Assembly (NCBI GenBank): GCA_029266295.1
Contig: JAQSXD010000073.1
Span: 1 to 11,331, forward strand
Length of the DNA: 11,331 nt
Source: Bacillota bacterium
GTDB taxonomy: Bacteria > Bacillota > Clostridia > Peptostreptococcales > Anaerovoracaceae
Direction: 5' to 3'
Both the position numbers and the translations under genes were made by a program. Below the pieces are notes generated by a model. It saw nothing but the letters and a program-made list of their open reading frames with translations. It was not told where the DNA came from and did not search any database. Below are positions 1 through 6,043 of the stretch, in pieces (within the stretch, counting starts at the first letter, position 1; every line of letters begins with the position of its first letter).

Positions 1-540
1 GGAGCTTTGGGGAACATCGTCTGTGTTACCCTCTATTCTGATATAATTGTGAACACCGTTTGCGATTTGTCCGATGGCAATCAAAGTAGGCATCGCGTCC
101 TGCTTGATCTGAGCGCTGCCGGAATCAAACAAAATGGTATTCATTAGTCCGACAACGACTCCGCGCTCTTGAACGCTTACTGAGACTTTATCCTCCAATC
201 CGTTTTGTCGGATCAGGTTTTGTATTTCTTCTGCTGCAGCAACGAGCTCGGGATCAAGCTTGTCCGTACTGCCGTCTGCCAGCGCTTCGTTAAGCTCATC
301 AATCGAGAGGTCTTCGCCTCCTCCTCCCGAACCACTTTCACCTCCGGTTCCGGCTAATGCAGAAGGATTTAGTGCGCCCTCTAAAGATTGGGAAAGAACC
401 TGATATTTCTGGGCATCGACATTACTCATCGCATACATTACAACGAAAAAAATCATCAGCAGCGTGATTAGGTCGGAATAGGTCAGCAGCCATCGCTCAC
501 TGTTATCATGCTCGGTTTCGTGTTTTCTCTTTCGTGCCAT
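1..540 (-). CDS. motB: Flagellar motor stator protein MotB (N-terminal part, cut by window edge)
   Basis: Stator subunit that anchors MotA to peptidoglycan and carries the ion-binding Asp of the flagellar motor. The 180 visible residues show a basic N-terminus, one membrane segment at about 17-38 with the motif TYSDLITLLMIFFVVM (Asp23 equals the conserved ion-binding Asp), a linker with a Gly/Ser-rich stretch at 65-76, and the start of the OmpA-like peptidoglycan-binding domain (ILFDSGSAQI at 136-145, IEGNTDDVP at 169-177). Many family members have GHTD where this has GNTD. The C-terminus lies beyond base 1. The ATG at 538-540 sits 11 bp after the motA stop, with AAGG about ten bases upstream inside the end of motA, so motA-motB is one transcript. 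The coupling ion (H+ or Na+) cannot be decided from this part. Confidence 0.95.
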   Translation of the reverse strand, partial: MARKRKHETEHDNSERWLLTYSDLITLLMIFFVVMYAMSNVDAQKYQVLSQSLEGALNPSALAGTGGESGSGGGGEDLSIDELNEALADGSTDKLDPELVAAAEEIQNLIRQNGLEDKVSVSVQERGVVVGLMNTILFDSGSAQIKQDAMPTLIAIGQIANGVHNYIRIEGNTDDVPQSS

Positions 541-551
541 AGGATGAAACC

Positions 552-1352
552 TTAGCCTTTCTGTCTTCTGCCGGACCCATCGCTGCGGGATCCATTATAA
601 GCGAGCTGCGCCTCAGACAAAAAGCTTGACAATTTTTCCTCCATATAGTTGGTATTCACGCCCTCCTGGATTAGCAGAAGTCCTTCGATGATCATAGACT
701 TGTACAAAGTTTCCATTTGATTTTTTGCTTTTAGTTTGCCGGCAATGGGAAGCCACAAAAGATTTGCAAGTCCGATACCATAGAGGGTGGCTGTAAATGC
801 CATCGCAATCTTGGGGCCCAGGGTATCCGGTTCTTCCAGGTCACTGAGTACGTGAACCAAGCCAAGAACAGTACCGATGATACCCATGGTAGGGGAATAA
901 CCGCCTGCAGCTTCAAAAATTTTCGCTCTTGCATTATGTCTATCAGTAATAACATCCAGCGAAAGCTCCAATGCTTCCCTGGTATAATTGGGGGAAGTGC
1001 CGTCGACGATCATTCTCATGCCTTTTCTCATCAGTCCGTCAGGCTCTGAATCAATTTGACTTTCCAGACTTAACAGTCCGCTTTGACGAACCTGAACACA
1101 CATTGCCTTCATTCGATTCATCAAGCCGACAAAATCATATTTCTGATCTCTTAATAAAACTCTTAAAACTCTTGGAATCTCTTTCAGTTCACTATTTGGA
1201 AAAGCAATTCCTACGGCGCCAATGGTTCCACCAATAATGATCAATGCGCTGGTGGGGGCAAGGAGACCGGTAATGTGGCCGCCCTCTAGAAGAAATCCGC
1301 CGATGACTGAGCCAAACCCGATTACTGTAAAGATGATTAAGAATAGATCCAT
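552..1352 (-). CDS. motA: Flagellar motor stator protein MotA
   Basis: Ion-conducting stator subunit that works with MotB to turn the flagellum at the cytoplasmic membrane. The 266 residues fit the family length. Four hydrophobic segments lie at about 2-20, 33-51, 151-172 and 184-204. The two conserved prolines are present: Pro154 in SPTMGIIGTV and Pro202 in LPIAGKL. The cytoplasmic loop has Arg89 and Glu97, matching the charged pair that contacts FliG in Escherichia coli MotA. The start is set by AGGAG at 1360-1364, seven bases before the ATG. The C-terminal tail is rich in Arg, Ser and Gly. It is followed closely by motB and preceded by its own sigma-A-like promoter (1403-1431). Confidence 0.96.
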   Translation of the reverse strand: MDLFLIIFTVIGFGSVIGGFLLEGGHITGLLAPTSALIIIGGTIGAVGIAFPNSELKEIPRVLRVLLRDQKYDFVGLMNRMKAMCVQVRQSGLLSLESQIDSEPDGLMRKGMRMIVDGTSPNYTREALELSLDVITDRHNARAKIFEAAGGYSPTMGIIGTVLGLVHVLSDLEEPDTLGPKIAMAFTATLYGIGLANLLWLPIAGKLKAKNQMETLYKSMIIEGLLLIQEGVNTNYMEEKLSSFLSEAQLAYNGSRSDGSGRRQKG

Positions 1353-1402
1353 GTTTCATCTCCTAATATACATTATTTTGACGATTGCTACACATCACTC
1401 TT

Positions 1403-1431
1403 ATTTTAGTATGTTAAGTCGCATAAATCAA
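1403..1431 (-). promoter_or_regulatory. Putative sigma-A promoter for motAB
   Basis: On the minus strand TTGATT (1426-1431) and TAAAAT (1403-1408) are separated by exactly 17 bases, close to the TTGACA/TATAAT consensus. Transcription would begin near 1396, giving a leader of about 45 bases before the motA ATG. I found no sigma-28 (FliA/SigD) type match here. Inferred from sequence only. Confidence 0.6.
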
Positions 1432-1448
1432 TTATTTTTATGTATATT

Positions 1449-1455
1449 TGTCGAA
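1449..1455 (+). promoter_or_regulatory. Single Spo0A box (TGTCGAA) upstream of the motA promoter
   Basis: A perfect match to the Spo0A binding heptamer TGTCGAA lies 17 bases upstream of the -35 element proposed for motAB, centred near -56 from the inferred start. A lone heptamer can occur by chance in a window this size. Its intergenic position and the tandem pair at 2645-2661 raise its credibility. Confidence 0.4.
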
Positions 1456-1484
1456 TATTTACATGAATCATCATAATTTGCCGC

Positions 1485-1727
1485 TTATATTTCCGATGAT
1501 TCGAAAATAATAATATCTTCACCAATTTTTCGGATGGAATTCCAGGGTAACTGCAGATAGTCTTTGTTTCCAAGAAAGCTCATTCTTCCGTGATAGTCAG
1601 GTACTAGAATGGCTTTGATTTTCCCCTGACTTTCATCAAACAAGAGCTCTGCGTCAGCAAGCTGACCGTGTCTGCTTCCGTTTGCCAGATTTACAATTTC
1701 TTTATCACCTAAATCACTGAGTCTCAT
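1485..1727 (-). CDS. ylmC: YlmC/YmxH family PRC-barrel protein (sporulation-associated)
   Basis: Small protein of 80 residues beginning MRLSDLGDKEIVNL, the usual start of the YlmC/YmxH family. These are single PRC-barrel proteins widespread in spore-forming Firmicutes, and their molecular role is not established. The barrel shows in the pattern GSRHGQLADAELLFD, then AILVPDY, then LPWNSIRKIGEDIIIF. The start at 1727 is chosen over an in-frame ATG seven codons upstream. The sequence AAGGGGTGAT (1731-1740) stands seven bases before this ATG, and family proteins begin at this Met. It is divergent from tepA and ends about 130 bp before motA on the same strand. No hairpin follows it, so readthrough into motAB is possible. 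Confidence 0.85.
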   Translation of the reverse strand: MRLSDLGDKEIVNLANGSRHGQLADAELLFDESQGKIKAILVPDYHGRMSFLGNKDYLQLPWNSIRKIGEDIIIFESSEI

Positions 1728-1828
1728 AAAATCACCCCTTTGAATCATAATGCATAAGCTAATTTCCTTTATTATAAAAAAATATATTTGGGAAAAACTA
1801 TTTTTATTACTAGGAAAGGATAAGATTC
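1728..1828. promoter_or_regulatory. Divergent promoter region between ylmC and tepA
   Basis: An AT-rich gap of about 100 bp must hold promoters for both genes. The best -10 candidates overlap: TATAAT on the minus strand (1771-1776), serving ylmC, and TATAAA on the plus strand (1773-1778), serving tepA. No convincing -35 box accompanies either. The tepA ribosome site AGGAAAGGA follows at 1812-1820. No operator-like inverted repeat was seen. Confidence 0.4.
1731..1740 (-). promoter_or_regulatory. Ribosome binding site fixing the ylmC start
   Basis: AAGGGGTGAT on the minus strand, with its AAGGGG core at 1735-1740, lies seven bases before the ATG at 1725-1727. It falls inside the reading frame if the upstream ATG is used, which argues for the shorter protein. 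Confidence 0.7.
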
Positions 1829-2644
1829 ATGGATAAAAATACTGATATAAACTTTACAACAGAATCTGATGCGTTTTGGTCCTCGGGAGATCGAAAAGGA
1901 AGCGAGAAACATCAGGAAAAAGAAAAGAGTCACAAAGATGTAAACAAAAGCAGAAATACGGATAAAGCCAATAATGATGATCAAAATCAAGAACAAAGCC
2001 CAAAAGATAATATTGATAACTTTGGAGTGATCGGCAACGCATTTAACTTCCAGAGTGATATTCAGTACCTTACGATTATTGGCAACGTAGAGGGTCATAT
2101 TGTTCTTCCGCCCAATAATAAAACGACGAAGTATGAAAACATTATACCCCAGTTAGTTGCTATTGAGGAAAATCCCAACATCAAAGGCCTGCTGACCATA
2201 CTCAACACTGTCGGTGGTGACGTGGAAGCCGGGCTTGCACTTTCTGAATTGATTACCACGTTATCAAAACCTACAGTTTCCCTTGTACTAGGAGGAGGGC
2301 ACAGCATTGGTATTCCACTTGCCACTGCAAGCAACTATTCGTTTATCGCTGAAAGCGCGACGATGACGCTGCATCCTATCAGAATGACCGGACTGGTCAT
2401 CGGTGCAGAGCCCACATATGATTATTTTAGAAAAATGCAGGATCGCATTGTTGAGTTCATAACTAGAACTTCAAAAGCAGATAGAGATCAGATAGTAAAA
2501 TTAATGAATGCAACAGATAATATGGCTGCTGACATCGGAACGATTATTGTTGGACAGGAAGCGGTAGACATCGGACTTATTGATGAAGTTGGCGGACTGA
2601 ACAGAGCCTTGATGAAATTAAAAGAGCTCATAACAGAAGGATAA
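1829..2644 (+). CDS. tepA: TepA-like ClpP-class serine protease (YmfB family)
   Basis: Member of the ClpP/crotonase fold, closest in pattern to Bacillus subtilis TepA (YmfB), described as a translocation-enhancing protein. The 271 residues divide into a polar, charged, probably disordered N-terminus (1-65, many Lys, Asn, Asp, Gln) and the protease domain (about 70-265). Visible motifs are NTVGGDV at 126-132 (oxyanion region), GGGHSIGIP at 155-163 with likely nucleophile Ser159, and MTLHP at 179-183 with His182. Asp235 or Asp230 is a candidate third residue. GLIDEVGG at 249-256 is the usual ClpP-like ending. The start is set by AGGAAAGGA at 1812-1820. No signal peptide or membrane segment is clear. 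The B. subtilis homologue lies near ymxH and spoIIIE, which supports the identification. Substrates are unknown. Confidence 0.85.
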   Translation: MDKNTDINFTTESDAFWSSGDRKGSEKHQEKEKSHKDVNKSRNTDKANNDDQNQEQSPKDNIDNFGVIGNAFNFQSDIQYLTIIGNVEGHIVLPPNNKTTKYENIIPQLVAIEENPNIKGLLTILNTVGGDVEAGLALSELITTLSKPTVSLVLGGGHSIGIPLATASNYSFIAESATMTLHPIRMTGLVIGAEPTYDYFRKMQDRIVEFITRTSKADRDQIVKLMNATDNMAADIGTIIVGQEAVDIGLIDEVGGLNRALMKLKELITEG

Positions 2645-2661
2645 TGTCGAAATATGTCGAA
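2645..2661 (+). promoter_or_regulatory. Tandem Spo0A boxes upstream of the tad operon
   Basis: Two perfect TGTCGAA heptamers lie at 2645-2651 and 2655-2661, in the same orientation and exactly 10 bp apart (one helical turn). This is the spacing known for a Spo0A dimer on tandem 0A boxes. They begin immediately after the tepA stop codon and end nine bases before the proposed tad -35 element. Centres fall near -58 and -48 from the inferred start, where Spo0A can act as an activator at sigma-A promoters. Whether it activates or represses here is inference. Confidence 0.7.
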
Positions 2662-2670
2662 CAAATAAAA

Positions 2671-2699
2671 TTGTAAATAAATGTAAACCATGATATCGT
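2671..2699 (+). promoter_or_regulatory. Putative promoter of the tad operon
   Basis: TTGTAA (2671-2676) and TATCGT (2694-2699) are spaced by 17 bases, each matching the sigma-A consensus at four of six positions. A TG precedes the -10 by one base (extended -10). The start would be near 2706, leaving a leader of about 48 bases. An alternative is TTGAAG at 2704-2709 with an AT-rich -10 near 2726-2731. Weak boxes are what one expects of an activator-dependent promoter. Confidence 0.45.
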
Positions 2700-2753
2700 G
2701 AAATTGAAGGAAAAGTAAATTAATGTAAATATTAAATAAAAAAGGAAATCATT

Positions 2754-3947
2754 ATGGTTCGACTATTTATCGCTTACAATGAGAGGGAGTATGGCCTTGC
2801 ATTAGCAAGAGCCATCTCCGGCATACATAAAGGTTTTGATGTTCATATTTTATCATGCAATTCCGTTTTAGAAAATGATTCAATTCTATTTTCTGAACAA
2901 TGGGATTTCCTATTGACTGACTGCGGTTTGGATTCACTTTTCGCAGATCGGCTCCGTAATCATTCGATCAAAAGGAGATCTGTTATTTTGACAGAAACAA
3001 TTCCTGAAATGACTTCCAAACAAATCGATGAGGATGATTCTGGCCTCTGGCAGATCTATAAATATGCACCTGTCAGTGAAATTCTCAGTGATTTGAACTT
3101 TGTTTTTGCATATATCACAGATAAGAAAATTGTAAATCCATATCTTAAAACTTCTTTAATTGGAGTCTTGGGCGTTTCCGGAGGAGTGGGGACTTCTTCC
3201 GTTGCAATGGGACTTGCCAGAGAATTATCCAGATATCACGATAAGAAAATTCTCTATCTTAGCTTTGAGGAATTACCTGCAACCGAATTGTATGTCACCT
3301 TTGGATCCAGATGCAGAAAAATCAGCGAGTTTCTCTATTATTTATTTGAAAAGAAAGATGATGAAATCTGCAGCCATCTTGAGGGCTTTACAACAACGGA
3401 TCATTTTGGGGTTGGATTTTTTTGTCCTTCACGAGGAAGAAACGATCTGCGAAGCTTGACAAAGGATGATCTTGCATATTTTGTCAAGTACTTGACCGAC
3501 AGCTGCCGCTACGACTACATATTGATCGATTTCAATCATGATCTATCACCGGAAACCTGGCAGATGCTGACCTATTGCACCAGACTCGTTATGGTTCATA
3601 AAAACGATCCGGTATCAATACAGAAGCATAGAAAACTAGCGGATTTTCTCAGGAAGGGCGCAGTCCCCATCGCAGAAGAGACATTGATCAATGTACGTAA
3701 TTTCAATGATGGAGGCAGTCAAATCCATGAAACCATCAGGAATAGGACAGGTCAAGGCAACTTCGAGAATGAAAGCGAGTATGTCGATGGAAACGACAGC
3801 TCGTGTATACAGAATTTGATTGTAATCGACGCGGATGAAAATAGTTTTTCTTATCATGGAGAGCAGCTTAACATCGATATCAGCCAAACCTTTGGCATTG
3901 GAATCAAGCATCTTGCGGAAACTGTTCTGCTGGCAGAATTCAATTGA
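2754..3947 (+). CDS. tadZ: TadZ/CpaE-like pilus localisation protein (ParA/MinD fold)
   Basis: First gene of the Tad operon. TadZ proteins mark the cell position of the pilus machine. The 397 residues show a receiver-like N-terminal domain (1-125, with WDFLLTDCG at 50-58), the segment IYKYAPVSEIL at 101-111 that often joins the domains in this family, and a MinD-like ATPase domain (about 134-395). The Walker B-like strand is YDYILIDF at 253-260. The P-loop at 141-149 reads VSGGVGTSS: both the MinD signature lysine and the general Walker A lysine are absent, replaced by Ser142 and Thr147. Hydrolysis is therefore doubtful. A polar, Asn/Gly/Glu-rich stretch at 317-350 interrupts the C-terminal part. 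AAAAAGG at 2739-2745 precedes the ATG. It is followed 19 bp later by tadA. Confidence 0.85.
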   Translation: MVRLFIAYNEREYGLALARAISGIHKGFDVHILSCNSVLENDSILFSEQWDFLLTDCGLDSLFADRLRNHSIKRRSVILTETIPEMTSKQIDEDDSGLWQIYKYAPVSEILSDLNFVFAYITDKKIVNPYLKTSLIGVLGVSGGVGTSSVAMGLARELSRYHDKKILYLSFEELPATELYVTFGSRCRKISEFLYYLFEKKDDEICSHLEGFTTTDHFGVGFFCPSRGRNDLRSLTKDDLAYFVKYLTDSCRYDYILIDFNHDLSPETWQMLTYCTRLVMVHKNDPVSIQKHRKLADFLRKGAVPIAEETLINVRNFNDGGSQIHETIRNRTGQGNFENESEYVDGNDSSCIQNLIVIDADENSFSYHGEQLNIDISQTFGIGIKHLAETVLLAEFN

Positions 3948-3956
3948 AGGAGGTGA
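3947..3956 (+). promoter_or_regulatory. Ribosome binding site fixing the tadA start
   Basis: AAGGAGGTGA is a near-perfect anti-16S match, ten bases before the ATG at 3967. The frame is open upstream into tadZ to an ATG at 3835, but that start has no such site and would add 44 residues unlike the family. Confidence 0.85.
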
Positions 3957-3966
3957 AGTATTATTT

Positions 3967-5214
3967 ATGCAAGGGGAGCATTATACGCTAAAGGAAATAA
4001 CCGAGGACGTTCGAGCGATGATTAACAGCCGTCATGAACAACTCAGTGACAGCGAGGTTTTAGAACTGATTGAAAACTTTATTCTTAATGACCAGCGAAT
4101 GGATTGTTTGACGTTTCGTGAGAAGAGCGAAGTAATACATAGCATTTTTAATATCACAAGGAAAGATCTCGACCTGCTTCAGCCCTATGCAGATGACCGT
4201 GATGTCAGCGAAATCATGGTCAATGGTACAGACAGCATCTTTATCGAAAAAAATGGAAAAGTAATCAAACTTAATATTCGCTTTGAAACAAAAGAAGATC
4301 TGGAAGAAATCATAAGAAGAATCGCAGCAAGGGTTCATCGCGAAATCAATGAATTAAACCCGATCGTTGATGCAAGGCTGGAGGATGGATCCAGAGTTCA
4401 TGCTGTATATAAAAATGTTGCACTTAACGGTCCGATTCTGACGATACGCCGCTTTCCAGAGAATAGAATTTCCATGGAGGGGTTAATCAAAAGAGAGACC
4501 ATTAGCAGAGAAGCTGCCGAATTTCTAAAGACGCTTGTCAAATCGGGCTACAATATTTTTATATCGGGCGGGACAAGCTCGGGAAAAACAACGTTTCTAA
4601 ACGTGTTATCGGAATATATTCCATCAGACGAAAGGGTCATTGTCATAGAAGACTCAGCAGAACTTCAAATTACCGGAATAGAGAATATTGTCCGGCTTGA
4701 AAGTAAAAATCCAAATGTTCAGGGAAAAGGCGAAGTAAATATCAGACAACTCATAAAAGCTTCTTTAAGAATGCGTCCCAACCGAATTATTGTTGGAGAA
4801 GTGAGAGGGGAGGAAGTCCTTGATATGATACAAGCGATGAACACCGGGCATGACGGATCATTATCTACAGGACACGGAAACTCACCAGAAGGTATGCTAT
4901 CGAGGTTGGAAGCAATGTTTCTTCAGGCAGCTGATTATCCCATCGAATCGATCAGAGCCCAGATCGCTGAAGCCATTGATATTATCATTCACTTGGGAAG
5001 ACTTCCGGATCAAAGCAGAAGAGTATTGGAAATCGCCGAAATTATGGAATACACCGGCGGTAAGATTGAAATTAATACACTGTTTAAGTATGAAGTGAAT
5101 CAAATTGATGATCTAGGTCATTCCGAACCCTCCTTTCCGATAGGCGCATTGCTGAAAACGGAAAATCAACTGATGAATACGATGAAGCTGAAGATGAAGG
5201 GAGGGAATATGTAA
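3967..5214 (+). CDS. tadA: TadA/CpaF pilus assembly ATPase
   Basis: Secretion-superfamily (T2SSE/VirB11-like) hexameric ATPase that powers Flp pilus assembly at the inner face of the membrane. From the chosen ATG it has 415 residues. An N-terminal helical and linker region (1-75) leads into the N-terminal domain DVSEIMVNG at 79-87, a CpaF hallmark. Catalytic motifs are complete: Walker A GGTSSGKTT at 201-209, the Asp-box acidic pair EDSAEL at 228-233, Walker B RIIVGEVRGEE at 273-283, and the His box TGHDGSLSTGHGNS at 293-306. The last 35 residues are a polar tail. The stop TAA overlaps the tadB ATG by one base (TAATG), indicating translational coupling. Confidence 0.95.
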   Translation: MQGEHYTLKEITEDVRAMINSRHEQLSDSEVLELIENFILNDQRMDCLTFREKSEVIHSIFNITRKDLDLLQPYADDRDVSEIMVNGTDSIFIEKNGKVIKLNIRFETKEDLEEIIRRIAARVHREINELNPIVDARLEDGSRVHAVYKNVALNGPILTIRRFPENRISMEGLIKRETISREAAEFLKTLVKSGYNIFISGGTSSGKTTFLNVLSEYIPSDERVIVIEDSAELQITGIENIVRLESKNPNVQGKGEVNIRQLIKASLRMRPNRIIVGEVRGEEVLDMIQAMNTGHDGSLSTGHGNSPEGMLSRLEAMFLQAADYPIESIRAQIAEAIDIIIHLGRLPDQSRRVLEIAEIMEYTGGKIEINTLFKYEVNQIDDLGHSEPSFPIGALLKTENQLMNTMKLKMKGGNM

Positions 5215-5999
5215 TGAAATTAACAATCACTGCGCAGCCCAAGGGTCGCGAAATTCCTGATCACTATCATATCTATCGGCTGAATCATTCTGAATTTGTA
5301 AAATTTATGCTGCTTTGTGGCATCGGATTGGCAACATTATCGTTTCTTTTCTATCAGAGTATCGCCTTGTCAATGCTGTCTCTGCCTGCCTCGTGGTTTT
5401 TCTTGCCTTGGTATCGAACGTCATTGGCAGATAAGAGGCGAAAAGAAATCAAAGAACAGTTTCGCGATGTACTCTATTCTATTTCCGCTTCCATTGCTGC
5501 GGGCAGGCAGATGTCAGGTGCATTACTGGAAACTGCAGCAAATCTGAAAATGATCTATGGGGAGAGTGCCTTGATTGTTAGAGAACTAGAACTGATGTCA
5601 AAGAGAATTAATGAATACAGAGAATCGGAGGAGGAGATTCTCCAGGATTTTGCTTATCGAACAGAGGTCGAAGATATCGCTGACTTTGTTGATATCTATA
5701 TGACCTGCCGTAAAACCGGCGGAGATCTGATCCGAGTTTTAGGAAAAGCAAGTGAAATGATTACGGACAAGATTACCATTGAAAAAGAAATCAACACCAT
5801 TACAGCGCAGAAACGCTTTGAGACAAAGATCCTGACTGCCATACCAATTTTGATTATCTTGTTTCTTCAGTTAATTTCACCAGAATATATTTCTTCACTG
5901 TATGAAGGCATTACCGGTAGACTTCTGATGACGACTGCCCTTGGGGGAATCGGTGCTTCCTATTATATCAGCTCAAAGCTTACAAGGATTGAAGTATGA
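5214..5999 (+). CDS. tadB: TadB pilus assembly platform protein (T2SSF domain)
   Basis: Polytopic membrane protein that, with TadC, forms the assembly platform driven by TadA. The 261 residues have membrane segments at about 29-48 and 50-66, a cytoplasmic T2SSF (GspF-like) domain at about 82-200 (FRDVLYSISASIAAGRQM at 83-100, YMTCRKTGGDL at 162-172), and a C-terminal pair at about 205-222 and 237-254. This is the expected TadB layout. AAGGGAGGG just upstream, inside the end of tadA, serves as the ribosome site. The last codons and the ribosome site region of the next gene belong to a 24-bp repeat (5980-6003 and 6020-6043). The TGA stop overlaps an ATG at 5996 that opens only a 21-codon frame. 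Confidence 0.88.
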   Translation: MKLTITAQPKGREIPDHYHIYRLNHSEFVKFMLLCGIGLATLSFLFYQSIALSMLSLPASWFFLPWYRTSLADKRRKEIKEQFRDVLYSISASIAAGRQMSGALLETAANLKMIYGESALIVRELELMSKRINEYRESEEEILQDFAYRTEVEDIADFVDIYMTCRKTGGDLIRVLGKASEMITDKITIEKEINTITAQKRFETKILTAIPILIILFLQLISPEYISSLYEGITGRLLMTTALGGIGASYYISSKLTRIEV

Positions 6000-6043
6000 T
6001 AAAAATCAGTATAACAACATTACGAGGATTGAAGGATGATAAA
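5980..6043 (+). repeat. Imperfect 24-bp direct repeat at the tadB/tadC junction
   Basis: Bases 5980-6003 and 6020-6043 agree at 22 of 24 positions; the differences are 5984 A/6024 G and 5995 T/6035 G. The unit holds a GAGG-like ribosome site, ATTGAAG and an ATGATAAA start. Copy one overlaps the tadB stop (ATGA), and copy two supplies the tadC start. The 40-base shift breaks the frame, so copy one opens a dead 21-codon frame (5996-6061). Confidence 0.8.

Noticed and set aside
1365..1484. Sigma-28 flagellar promoter before motA
   Set aside because: No convincing TAAA...CGATA-type match was found on the minus strand; the sigma-A-like pair fits better.
2758..2764. TTCGACT at the start of tadZ as a fourth 0A box
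   Set aside because: One mismatch to the box, and it lies in coding sequence downstream of the proposed promoter.
3835..3966. Upstream in-frame extension of tadA starting inside tadZ
   Set aside because: The near-perfect ribosome site at 3947-3956 points to the ATG at 3967, and the extra 44 residues do not look like a TadA N-terminus.
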